Assembly (NCBI GenBank): GCA_913052075.1
Contig: CAJXDD010000019.1
Span: 1-23,334 of the forward strand
Length of the DNA: 23,334 bases
Source of the DNA: UBA9926 sp913052075
GTDB lineage: Bacteria; Pseudomonadota; Gammaproteobacteria; Pseudomonadales; Azotimanducaceae
Direction of reading: 5' to 3'
Numbering within the stretch: position 1 is the first letter of the stretch; each line of letters starts with the position of its first letter. The translations under genes and the position numbers were made by a program. A model generated the notes under the pieces. It did no database searches. It saw nothing but the letters and a program-made list of their open reading frames with translations, and was not told the DNA's origin. Of the stretch, positions 7,336 to 14,652 are shown piece after piece.

Positions 7336-7680
7336 GAGTTCTCCTCAACGGGTCTTTGTGACGTGATGAGCCGGAATTGAATTGAAATAGGATAAGCCTA
7401 GGACAGGCATTGGAGCCGCGCGGAATCGCTGTGAACATTCGTATTCATTACGACAACGGGCGGATAGGGGTTTGCCACGGGCCATGACGAATTTTAGGCT
7501 AAGGTCAGTGGCAGTTCAATGAAAGGAGCCTTGAAAGAATTTCCCGCGGCAAGATTGCACGACAACTTGTGCGCTGTGAAGGAAGTTAGCTCGGCGACAA
7601 GCATTACCCCTAAACAAGCGCTCGAGGCTCACCCTGTGCTCAGGGCAGGGCAAGAGCCTCTATAAAACGGGATTGAAATG
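7336..7680. other. Intergenic gap between dsbA and the IMPDH gene
   Basis: These 345 bp lie between two minus-strand genes and should hold the IMPDH promoter, but I find no convincing -35/-10 pair. A long hairpin at 7624-7660 lies about 20 bp past the dsbA stop. A plus-strand ATG frame of 48 codons (7519-7665) lacks a ribosome binding site and overlaps the hairpin, so I do not call it a gene. Confidence 0.5.
7624..7660 (-). terminator. Hairpin downstream of dsbA, possible terminator
   Basis: GAGGCTC (7624-7630) pairs with GAGCCTC (7654-7660), and CCCTG (7632-7636) with CAGGG (7641-7645) around a four-base loop. It lies just beyond the dsbA stop. No U-run follows on the minus strand, so intrinsic termination is uncertain. 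Confidence 0.35.
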
Positions 7681-8319
7681 CTAGGACTCGCGTTCCAGCT
7701 GGATAAGGAACTCGGCCACCTTCAGCATATCTCTAGTACTTCCAGCCCCTCTCGCCTCAATTCGATACTTGCCATTGACGATCAGCGTTGGCACACCGGA
7801 AGCACGATAAGCTCGGCCACGAGCTTCTGCCTGCTGCAAACTCATTCTGACGCCAAAACTGTTGAAAACCTTCGCAAACGTAGCTGGCTCAACGCCTGAC
7901 TCTTCAAGGAAATCAGCCATGGTGCCCTGCTTGCTCAGATTCTTACGCTTAATATGAATGGCTTCAAACACTGGAAGGTGCAAGGACTCAAGCAAGTCCA
8001 TCGCCTTCAGCGTGTAGTAAGTCTGCGCAAGGTTCCCGTAATAGTCGTTCCAAATGGCGGGCGTTCGATCAAAAACAACATCCTTTGGGAGCGTCTCAAG
8101 CCAGGCAGTAAGTACTGGATCGAATTGAAAGCAGTGCCCGCAGCCATATGAAAAGTACTCGCTAACCTCGATACCATCTCCTGACGTTGATAGCGGGGCC
8201 TGCGGATCCAAGATCTGATAGTGGACACCTTCTTCATATTGCGCACCGGAGCCTGGCATCGACCAGAACGCTAGACAGGCGATAACTAGAACTAATACTC
8301 GATTTAGGGGGGTGCTCAT
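7681..8319 (-). CDS. dsbA: Thiol:disulfide interchange protein DsbA
   Basis: This 212-aa periplasmic thioredoxin-fold oxidase introduces disulfides into exported proteins and is re-oxidised by DsbB. A signal peptide covers residues ~1-26 ('VLVLVIACLAFWSM'). The active site is C60-G-H-C63, where E. coli and Pseudomonas DsbA have CPHC. The cis-proline loop is 'SGVPTLIVNG'. I chose the ATG at 8319 because it opens a proper signal peptide and has GGAA seven bases upstream. An in-frame start at 8391 would run into cytochrome c4. It lies 19 bp downstream of the cytochrome c4 stop on the same strand, the same order as in Pseudomonas. The CGHC dipeptide is PDI-like and may give a different redox potential. 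Confidence 0.94.
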   Translation of the reverse strand: MSTPLNRVLVLVIACLAFWSMPGSGAQYEEGVHYQILDPQAPLSTSGDGIEVSEYFSYGCGHCFQFDPVLTAWLETLPKDVVFDRTPAIWNDYYGNLAQTYYTLKAMDLLESLHLPVFEAIHIKRKNLSKQGTMADFLEESGVEPATFAKVFNSFGVRMSLQQAEARGRAYRASGVPTLIVNGKYRIEARGAGSTRDMLKVAEFLIQLERES

Positions 8320-8338
8320 AAGTATTTCCGTTACATTA

Positions 8339-8944
8339 TTACTGCCGCAACCCAGCAATATAAGAGGCAACCGCTGCGATCTCTGCATCACTCAAATCCA
8401 TAGCTGAAAGACGCATCATTTTACTCTCACCATCATTGTGGCGCTCACCGACTCGGAATGCCTTCAGCTGAGCTTCAGTATATTCGGACCACTGGCCGGC
8501 TAGTTTTGGAAAGCTAGCCAAGTCGTTCCCTTGTCCGGTGGGAGAGTGACAGGCCGAACACGCGGCCACTCCTTTTCGAGCAATTCCTGACCGGTATATA
8601 TGCTCACCCTGCAAGGCAAGCTCAGGATCAGCCGCGCTTTCAGCCGCCGTTTTCCCTGCATAAAAAGCAGCCAAATCTTCCATGTCTTGGTCAGACAGGG
8701 TGTCAACAATGCCAACCATCAAATTCTGGGCGCGAGCCCCAGACTTCATGTCTCGAAGCTGCTTTAGGAGATATTTCTCATTTTGCCCGGCGATGTTTGG
8801 AAAAGAACCCGCGAGACTGTTGCCGTCGTCCCCATGGCAGGCTACGCAAGTCGCCGTGAGCGTCGATCCTCGCTCAGCATCGCCCCCTGCCAACGCCACA
8901 CTTAGCCACATTATCAACACCAACCCAGCAATCAATCGAATCAT
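8339..8944 (-). CDS. Dihaem cytochrome c4
   Basis: This 201-aa periplasmic dihaem cytochrome comprises a signal peptide (residues ~1-19, ending 'SVALAGG') and two homologous cytochrome c domains. Haem sites are C33-C36-H37 in 'CVACHGDDGN' and 'CSACHSPTGQGN' in the second half. Met ligands are likely in 'NLMVGIV' and 'SKMMRLS'. Cytochrome c4 passes electrons to terminal oxidases. I chose the ATG at 8944 over an in-frame TTG at 8956 because AAGG abuts the latter too closely. Transcription probably starts from the divergent promoter at 9033-9045, shared with engB, and continues into dsbA. Confidence 0.94.
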   Translation of the reverse strand: MIRLIAGLVLIMWLSVALAGGDAERGSTLTATCVACHGDDGNSLAGSFPNIAGQNEKYLLKQLRDMKSGARAQNLMVGIVDTLSDQDMEDLAAFYAGKTAAESAADPELALQGEHIYRSGIARKGVAACSACHSPTGQGNDLASFPKLAGQWSEYTEAQLKAFRVGERHNDGESKMMRLSAMDLSDAEIAAVASYIAGLRQ

Positions 8945-9032
8945 GAGATTAAACAACCTTCATCTAAACCTGCTCGACAATTTCCGTCACGTGGCCACTC
9001 CCTTGACCACAACGTAATGCCAAAAAAAGATG

Positions 9033-9045
9033 CGCTATTATAGCG
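9033..9045. promoter_or_regulatory. Palindromic divergent -10 region for cytochrome c4 and engB
   Basis: CGCTAT-T-ATAGCG is a perfect 13-nt inverted repeat. It contains TATAAT on the minus strand (9037-9042) and TATTAT on the plus strand (9036-9041). It sits 37 bp before the engB ATG and 89 bp before the cytochrome c4 ATG. The -35 elements are weak in both directions, so the exact starts are not fixed. Confidence 0.4.
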
Positions 9046-9081
9046 GAATCTAGCCGAAGAAGTAGGTCAACCAGGCGATTC

Positions 9082-9681
9082 ATGACAAGCATTCCATTCC
9101 AACAAACCGTATTCCAAACCAGTGCCGCGACGTTAAGCCAAGCACCGACAGATGAAGGCTTCGAGGTGGCTTTTTGCGGAAGATCAAACGCTGGCAAGTC
9201 GAGTGCACTCAATCGGTTAACTCAGCAAAAGCAACTGGCTAGAACGAGCCGGACGCCTGGTCGCACACAGCTCATCAACTTTTTCTTAGTCTGTGAAGAT
9301 AAGCGACTAGTTGATTTGCCTGGTTATGGCTATGCAAAAGTTCCACAATCGGTGAAGCAATTTTGGCAGCAGCATTTGGACTCGTATCTGCGCGACCGGA
9401 GGAGCTTGGTTGGACTTATTTTACTCGTCGACAGCCGACATCCGCCAAAACCCTTTGATATAGCCATGATGGAATGGGCCAGCACAGCAGATTTGCAACT
9501 TCATGTATTACTCACAAAAGCCGATAAGCTCTCAAAGAATAAGGGCCAACAGGCTTTATTTGAATTTAGAAAATCAATGTCAGGATCCTTTTCATCACAA
9601 CTTTTTTCAGCAACAAATGGTCTTGGGCTGCCAGAACTAACCGACACGCTGGTGCGGTGGCTTACGCCCAGCGAGGCTTAG
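9082..9681 (+). CDS. engB: Ribosome biogenesis GTPase EngB (YihA/YsxC)
   Basis: This 199-aa essential TRAFAC GTPase assists assembly of the 50S ribosomal subunit. Guanine-nucleotide motifs appear in order: G1 'GRSNAGKSS' (residues 33-41), switch I with 'TPGRTQ', G3 'DLPGYGYAKV', G4 'TKAD' and G5 'SATNGLG'. Length and N-terminus match the family. It starts 137 bp from divergent cytochrome c4 and converges on polA. The polA/engB neighbourhood is the classic location of Spot 42 or ErsA, which supports the sRNA called between them. Confidence 0.97.
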   Translation: MTSIPFQQTVFQTSAATLSQAPTDEGFEVAFCGRSNAGKSSALNRLTQQKQLARTSRTPGRTQLINFFLVCEDKRLVDLPGYGYAKVPQSVKQFWQQHLDSYLRDRRSLVGLILLVDSRHPPKPFDIAMMEWASTADLQLHVLLTKADKLSKNKGQQALFEFRKSMSGSFSSQLFSATNGLGLPELTDTLVRWLTPSEA

Positions 9682-9870
9682 CCATTCAGCGTGATGACGC
9701 CTCGGCCGGGGAAAGATACCTCTGTCCACCTACCTAAGCTCGATGCGGATTCTCGGCGCTTTTTCGAGCCTATTAGCTTCGTGGGACCTCGCTTGAAAGC
9801 CCCGCCCCGCCTGGGATTGATACGCCCTAAATCATTAGCGTCGATCAGTTCGAAAAGCTGGCGATATTAG

Positions 9871-9914
9871 CCAAATAAAAAGCCCTAACCACAACGGGGA
9901 TCGTGGTTAGGGCT
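9871..9914 (-). terminator. Strong intrinsic terminator (sRNA and polA)
   Basis: AGCCCTAACCAC (9881-9892) and GTGGTTAGGGCT (9903-9914) form a perfect 12-bp stem with a 10-base loop. On the minus strand it is followed directly by TTTTTATTT. This is the clearest Rho-independent terminator in the window. It would end both the sRNA and any polA read-through. Confidence 0.9.
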
Positions 9915-9970
9915 AAGAACTTCGGCTAAATGGGGAAATACCGAAGCTTGCTGCCTAAAGGGTTTACCTA
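9873..9970 (-). ncRNA. Probable small RNA, ErsA/Spot 42 positional analogue
   Basis: A predicted RNA of about 98 nt lies between polA and engB, transcribed in the same direction as polA, as Spot 42 and ErsA are. Visible parts are a 5' segment starting near UAGGUAAACC, a hairpin with stem GCUUCGG/CCGAAG(U) (9941-9947 with 9919-9925), an exposed pyrimidine-rich loop containing UUUCCCCAUUU, and a 12-bp GC-rich terminator stem ending in a U-rich tail. This is the typical layout of an Hfq-dependent sRNA. The promoter at 9973-10001 resembles sigma-E/AlgU promoters, and ErsA is known to depend on AlgU. I cannot align it to ErsA here, so homology is inferred from position, promoter and architecture. 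Confidence 0.6.
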
Positions 9971-9972
9971 CC

Positions 9973-10001
9973 TTAGGACTGCCAAGCTTCAGAAAAGTTC
10001 C
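9973..10001 (-). promoter_or_regulatory. Sigma-E/AlgU-like promoter of the sRNA
   Basis: On the minus strand GGAACTT (10001-9995) is followed after exactly 15 bases by GTCCTAA (9979-9973). The extracytoplasmic-stress sigma consensus is GGAACTT-N15-16-GTCTAA. The -35 is perfect and the -10 differs by one inserted C. The start would fall near 9970. It lies immediately after the polA stop and points away from it. Confidence 0.55.
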
Positions 10002-10023
10002 TATCAAATGTGGAAATTATTTT

Positions 10024-12726
10024 TTAGTGCGCTTCCTCCCAATTACTGCCCTCCCCGACGTCTACCTCCAACGGAATGGCCAGCTGTGCCGCACCACTCA
10101 TCAACGTTTTCACATGGTGAGTAACTTCCTCGCGCTCCTCTGACGGAACTTCAAAGACCAATTCATCATGCACTTGCATGATCATTTTGGTGTCAAGCGC
10201 TGTTTGATCAAGCCATGCCTGCACAGAAAGCATCGCGAGTTTAATAATATCAGCCGCAGTTCCTTGCATCGGAGCGTTAATCGCCGTGCGCTCTGCTGCC
10301 TGCCGCAACTGAAAATTACCTGCTTTAATATCGGGCAAGTACAGCCTTCTTCCAAATAGCGTCTCAACAAAGCCCTGTTCAGCGGCTTTCTGACGGGTTT
10401 CGTCCATATACTGCCTAACTCCAGGATAACGCTCGAAATAACGGTCTATATAAGTTTGTGCGTCCTGCCTGGCGATATTGAGCTGCTTAGCAAGTCCAAA
10501 CGCCGACATTCCATAGATCAAACCAAAATTGATGGCTTTCGCACTCCTTCGCTGATCGGTAGTCACGGCCTCAGGTGAGACGCCAAATACCTCCGCGGCA
10601 GTAGCCTTGTGAACATCAAGCCCCTCATTGAAGGCACTGACCAGACCACTATCCTCTGAGAGGTGCGCCATAATACGCAGCTCGATTTGAGAATAGTCCG
10701 CCGCAATCATCAATGACCCTGGCTCGGTCACAAAGGCCTTTCTGACTCGGCGTCCTTCCTCGGTCCGAATCGGGATATTCTGAAGGTTAGGATCAGCGCT
10801 TGAGAGTCGACCAGTTGCTGCCACCGCCTGATGATAGGACGTATGCAAGCGCCCCGTATCAGGGCGGACTTCTTTGGGGAGTTGATCTGTGTACGTTGAT
10901 TTCAGCTTTGAGAGGCTGCGGTAGCGCAAGATGACCTGCGGCAAAGGATAATCGAGAGCCAACTCTTGGAGCACTGCCTCGTTTGTCGAGGGTTGCCCTT
11001 TGGGTGTCTTTTTTATCACCGGCAGTGCAAGCTTCTCGAAAAATATTTGCTGCAGTTGCTTTGGCGATCCGAGGTTGAACACTTCTCCAGCCAAATCATG
11101 GGCCTCTTGCTCTAGCTGGTCGAGTGTCGCTCCAATTTCTGCTGACTGGTCAAGTAGTTGCTCCGCATCCAGCTTTACGCCTCCACGCTCAATCCTCGAA
11201 AGAATGCGGGCAAGCGGGCGCTCTATGGTTTCGTACACGTTCATCAGAGACGGTTCACTTTCGAGTCTAGGCAAAAGCGCCTCAAACAACCGCAGCGTGA
11301 TATCAGCATCCTCGGCGGCGTAATGAGCAGCCTCGCTGAGCTCAATCTGATTGAACGTTTTCTGTTTGACGCCTTTCCCCGCGATGTCTTCAAACTTTGT
11401 CGTCTTGTAGCCTAGATAGTGCAGCGCTAAGTCGTCCATGTTATGTCGCGTTGCAACACTGTTTAGAACATAGGACATCAGCATAGTGTCATGAATGGGC
11501 GCGTTAATCGTTACGCCGTAGCGGGCAAGGACATTGAGGTCATACTTTAGATGCTGCCCGATGACTACTTTCTTGGTGTCATTTAAAAGGGGCACAAATG
11601 CGTCTAAAACCGACGTCGTTTCAAGCTGGTGAGGAGCGCCTTCGTAATCGTGCGCCAGCGGGATATAAGCGGCTCGTCCAGGAGCAACTGCAACCGAGAT
11701 CCCCACAAGCTGGGCAGACATGTAGTCTAGCCCGGTTGTCTCTGTGTCAAACGCGAACCGATCTGCCGATGCCAGCGTTTTGAGCCATAGGTCTAACTGA
11801 GAGCGGTCTAATATCGTTTCGTATTCGATATCGACGGCATCGGCAGTATGGCCTTCGCCCTCTGTGCCATCTAAGGCCTCTAACCAGGACCTGAACTCAT
11901 AAGTCCCATACAATGCTCTCAGCGCCGCATTATCTTCCTCGCCATTTTGAACATTGGGCACGATTGTAGATGAGAGCTCGCATCGGATCGTTGCCAGATC
12001 GTACGATAAAGGGAGATATTCCAAGGCTCCCCGCAGATTTTCTCCCACTTTCCCTTTTATCTCGTCGGCTGCCGCCATCACCCCCGCGAGGGATTCGTAC
12101 TGACCAAGCCACTTGACGGCCGTCTTGGGGCCACACTTCGGAACGCCTGGAATGTTATCTACGGAGTCACCCACTAAAGCCAGATAATCGATAATTTGAT
12201 TCGGGCGCACACCGAATTTCTCGAAAACCGACTGCTCGTCTAAGCGCTCATCTGTCATGGTATTCATTAGCGTGGTGTTAGCATTGACAAGCTGAGCCAT
12301 ATCCTTGTCGCCTGTTGAGATAAGCACTTGCTGACCCGATTCGCTATAACGAGCGGCTAAGGTACCAATCACATCATCAGCTTCCACTCCTGGTACGCAT
12401 AAAAGCGGCAACCCCATTGCGCGAACGATCTCATGAATTGGCTCAATTTGGACACTCAACTCTTCGGGCATCGGCGGGCGATTTGCTTTGTATTCCGCAT
12501 ACAAGTCATTCCGAAATGTTCCTCCCTTGGCATCGAAAACAACAACCAGTAGCGCCTCGGGGAACCCTTCTTCCAGCCGTTTGATCATACTGATCACGCC
12601 TTTGATAGCACCGGTGGGGTGGCCTGCCTGGTTGGTTAAAGGTGGCAACGCATGAAACGCGCGGAAAAGGTAGGATGAACCGTCTACAAGGATTACGTTA
12701 AACTTCGCATCGTTTTGATTTGACAT
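10024..12726 (-). CDS. polA: DNA polymerase I
   Basis: This 900-aa repair and Okazaki-fragment polymerase has the full three-domain layout. The 5' nuclease occupies residues ~1-290 (starting 'VILVDGSSYLFRAFHA', with 'STGDKDMAQL' and 'GDSVDNIPGVP'). The 3'-5' exonuclease follows at ~310-500, with DxE in 'FDTETTGLD', so proofreading appears intact. The polymerase domain carries motif A 'DYSQIELRIMAH', the O-helix 'RRSAKAINFGLIYG' and motif C 'QVHDELVFE'. I chose the ATG at 12726; one four codons upstream (12738) would nearly touch the divergent DUF2782 gene. The start is only 15 bp from that gene, so their promoters must overlap the coding ends. The 3' end leads into the sRNA and terminator. 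Confidence 0.97.
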   Translation of the reverse strand: MSNQNDAKFNVILVDGSSYLFRAFHALPPLTNQAGHPTGAIKGVISMIKRLEEGFPEALLVVVFDAKGGTFRNDLYAEYKANRPPMPEELSVQIEPIHEIVRAMGLPLLCVPGVEADDVIGTLAARYSESGQQVLISTGDKDMAQLVNANTTLMNTMTDERLDEQSVFEKFGVRPNQIIDYLALVGDSVDNIPGVPKCGPKTAVKWLGQYESLAGVMAAADEIKGKVGENLRGALEYLPLSYDLATIRCELSSTIVPNVQNGEEDNAALRALYGTYEFRSWLEALDGTEGEGHTADAVDIEYETILDRSQLDLWLKTLASADRFAFDTETTGLDYMSAQLVGISVAVAPGRAAYIPLAHDYEGAPHQLETTSVLDAFVPLLNDTKKVVIGQHLKYDLNVLARYGVTINAPIHDTMLMSYVLNSVATRHNMDDLALHYLGYKTTKFEDIAGKGVKQKTFNQIELSEAAHYAAEDADITLRLFEALLPRLESEPSLMNVYETIERPLARILSRIERGGVKLDAEQLLDQSAEIGATLDQLEQEAHDLAGEVFNLGSPKQLQQIFFEKLALPVIKKTPKGQPSTNEAVLQELALDYPLPQVILRYRSLSKLKSTYTDQLPKEVRPDTGRLHTSYHQAVAATGRLSSADPNLQNIPIRTEEGRRVRKAFVTEPGSLMIAADYSQIELRIMAHLSEDSGLVSAFNEGLDVHKATAAEVFGVSPEAVTTDQRRSAKAINFGLIYGMSAFGLAKQLNIARQDAQTYIDRYFERYPGVRQYMDETRQKAAEQGFVETLFGRRLYLPDIKAGNFQLRQAAERTAINAPMQGTAADIIKLAMLSVQAWLDQTALDTKMIMQVHDELVFEVPSEEREEVTHHVKTLMSGAAQLAIPLEVDVGEGSNWEEAH

Positions 12727-12741
12727 GAGCGGCACCATACT

Positions 12742-13029
12742 TTGATTCGATCCATCCTTTCAATTGCTATTGTATCCCTTGGGTTCGGGTGGACATTATT
12801 TGCTCATGCAGAAGCTTTTGAGACGCAAGAAGACAGCATCACAATCATAGATCAGTCGGAGCTCGGTCAAGTATTCGAATTCCGACAAAATGGTGTGCTC
12901 ATGATGATCAAGGTCATTCCAGATCGCGGGAAGCCCTACTATATGGTTCCAGCAGATGGTAGCCCGCACTATCAAGATCTATCTGAAGTTAAGCACTTAT
13001 ACCCTAATTGGGTTTTGCTCGAGTGGTAG
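12742..13029 (+). CDS. DUF2782 family exported protein
   Basis: This 95-aa protein begins at TTG and has a clear signal peptide (residues ~3-22, 'ILSIAIVSLGFGWTLFAHA'). The mature domain of ~70 residues includes 'EFRQNGVLMMIKVIP', 'KPYYMVP' and the C-terminal 'HLYPNWVLLEW', consistent with DUF2782. Its function is not known. In Pseudomonas the homologue also lies between polA and thrB. No ATG or GTG occurs in frame upstream, so the TTG is needed to give the full signal peptide, although no good ribosome binding site precedes it. Its stop is 3 bp before the thrB GTG, suggesting coupled translation. Confidence 0.82.
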   Translation: MIRSILSIAIVSLGFGWTLFAHAEAFETQEDSITIIDQSELGQVFEFRQNGVLMMIKVIPDRGKPYYMVPADGSPHYQDLSEVKHLYPNWVLLEW

Positions 13030-13032
13030 CTT

Positions 13033-13959
13033 GTGGGCGTCTATTCCAACCTAGACCGACGCGACATCGAGCAAATTGTTGGTCAATACGACCGCGGCAA
13101 GCTAAGCCATTGGTCTGCGATTACATCAGGGATCGAAAATTCTAATTTCTTGGTCGAGTTAACTGAGCTCGACGATCAAACCCGATATGTATTGACGCTT
13201 ATTGAAGTCGCCGACTTCCGCCGATCACAGGAAGTCGTTGATCTAATGACGCATCTCAAGTTCTACGAATGCCCGCTTCCGGACATTGTCACAAGCCATT
13301 CGAATCAGAGACTAGTTACTTTTCGCGACAACCCTGTCACCCTATGTACATGGCTACCAGGCCACCACGTCACGAATCCAACCCTCGCCCACTGTAATCA
13401 ACTCGGGCAGACGCTAGCACAATTTCACCAGGTCGCAAGCGCCTTTCGACCCCCGACGCATCAACCCTACGATACCGAGTGGCTCGCTGCCGCCATCGAT
13501 AAGTATGCCGCTAAGCGGTCGACTGATGAAAGGCAAGCGCTTCATCATGCGCTCTCCCTTTACGAAGATTTGCTGGGAGCTAACTTGCCCTCTGGATGGA
13601 CCCATGGCGATGTTTTTAGGGATAACGTCTTATTTTTGGAGGACGGCACGCTCAACGGTCTGCTCGATTATTTTCATGCTGGCTCGGATCCTTTCGTTAT
13701 GGATCTCGCAATTGCCATTAACGACTGGTGCGGATCAATGGCTGGGGGCAAAGGCGAGCAACAGTCTGAAGATTCGCTGCTTCAGGGTTATCAAGATATT
13801 CGAGCTCTCGAATCCGAGGAGCTGCGCGCATTGCCTGTCGCACGAATTATTGCGGCGGCGCGATTACTCTGTTCGAGGTTAAGCACGAAAGATGATCGAG
13901 GGGGCTTTAGAAAAGACCCCGAGGAATATGCGGCACTGCTCAATCGGCTAATGAATTAG
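13033..13959 (+). CDS. thrB: Homoserine kinase, ThrB type (APH fold)
   Basis: This 308-aa kinase phosphorylates L-homoserine to O-phosphohomoserine, the substrate of ThrC at 2325-3695. It belongs to the aminoglycoside-phosphotransferase-fold class of pseudomonads, not the GHMP class of E. coli. The N-terminal 'MGVYSNLDRRDIEQ' is typical, 'SGIENSNFLVEL' lies in the N-lobe, the catalytic loop is H191-G-D193 to N198 in 'THGDVFRDNVLF', and the metal Asp is D212 in 'LLDYFHAG'. The start is a GTG 3 bp after the DUF2782 stop and matches the family N-terminus. The 63 bp to the convergent SCO gene hold no clear terminator. Confidence 0.95.
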   Translation: MGVYSNLDRRDIEQIVGQYDRGKLSHWSAITSGIENSNFLVELTELDDQTRYVLTLIEVADFRRSQEVVDLMTHLKFYECPLPDIVTSHSNQRLVTFRDNPVTLCTWLPGHHVTNPTLAHCNQLGQTLAQFHQVASAFRPPTHQPYDTEWLAAAIDKYAAKRSTDERQALHHALSLYEDLLGANLPSGWTHGDVFRDNVLFLEDGTLNGLLDYFHAGSDPFVMDLAIAINDWCGSMAGGKGEQQSEDSLLQGYQDIRALESEELRALPVARIIAAARLLCSRLSTKDDRGGFRKDPEEYAALLNRLMN

Positions 13960-14022
13960 GTTATCACTTGACGCTAAGGCGATATGAACCAGGTGCGATT
14001 GCCTTGCCTTAACTTTCCAATC

Positions 14023-14652
14023 CTAGAGATAGCGCATGATAGTGGCAAGATCCTGCGCGTTATGGGGCGCCTTAATGAATCCCTGATACTCACCTTGGGG
14101 GTTAATCACAACAATCGATCCGGTGTGGTCCATCGTGTAGGAGCCTGGTTCTTTATCTGGGATTTTCCCAAAGGCAACGTTCACTTGTTGGGCAAAGTGA
14201 ACGGTCGCTTCATGCGTGCTGGTCATTCCCTGAAAATTTGGGTTGAACGCTGCAAGATACCGACGAAGCTGATCTGGAGTGTCACGTTCTGGGTCAACCG
14301 TAACCAGATGCACTGCAGGGGCATTCTCTATTCCTTCGATCGCTTGATTGATCACTGCCAGCGTTGTCGGGCAAATATCCGGGCAATAGGTAAAACCGAA
14401 ATAGAGTAGATTCCAGCGTCCAAGAAATGCGGATTCACCAACCAAGGCCCCGTCTTGGTTAATCATTGTAAGTCCGACGACCGGACGAGCTTGCTCGAAT
14501 TGGATATAGCCGAGCGCTGCGGCCTCTTCCTGTGACAGCGAGACTTCTCTGAACGTATACGTTGAGAAGACAAGGCCTAACACCAAGGCAATGAATCCCG
14601 CGATACCGAGCAGCGTTCTTTGGATGCCTTTTTTCTGTTCCGCGCTATGCAT
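14023..14652 (-). CDS. SCO1/SenC family copper chaperone
   Basis: This 209-aa membrane-anchored thioredoxin-fold protein delivers copper to, or reduces, the CuA site of cytochrome oxidase subunit II. One N-terminal membrane segment (residues ~12-32) anchors a periplasmic domain. Copper ligands are C90 and C94 in 'FTYCPDICPTT' and H176 in 'MDHTGS', all present. Its start overlaps the end of ctaB by 8 bp, making it the last gene of the SURF1-(Sco-like)-ctaB-SCO block. It should act on the CoxB encoded about 7 kb upstream. Confidence 0.94.
   Translation of the reverse strand: MHSAEQKKGIQRTLLGIAGFIALVLGLVFSTYTFREVSLSQEEAAALGYIQFEQARPVVGLTMINQDGALVGESAFLGRWNLLYFGFTYCPDICPTTLAVINQAIEGIENAPAVHLVTVDPERDTPDQLRRYLAAFNPNFQGMTSTHEATVHFAQQVNVAFGKIPDKEPGSYTMDHTGSIVVINPQGEYQGFIKAPHNAQDLATIMRYL

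Larger units (their letters stand above)
9682..10023. other. engB-polA intergenic region
   Basis: These 342 bp separate convergent engB and polA. The right half (9871-10001) contains the probable sRNA, its promoter and its terminator, all on the minus strand. In the left half (9682-9870) I see only a possible CGAGGC/GCCTCG pairing (9672-9677 with 9699-9704) and no gene. Confidence 0.6.
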
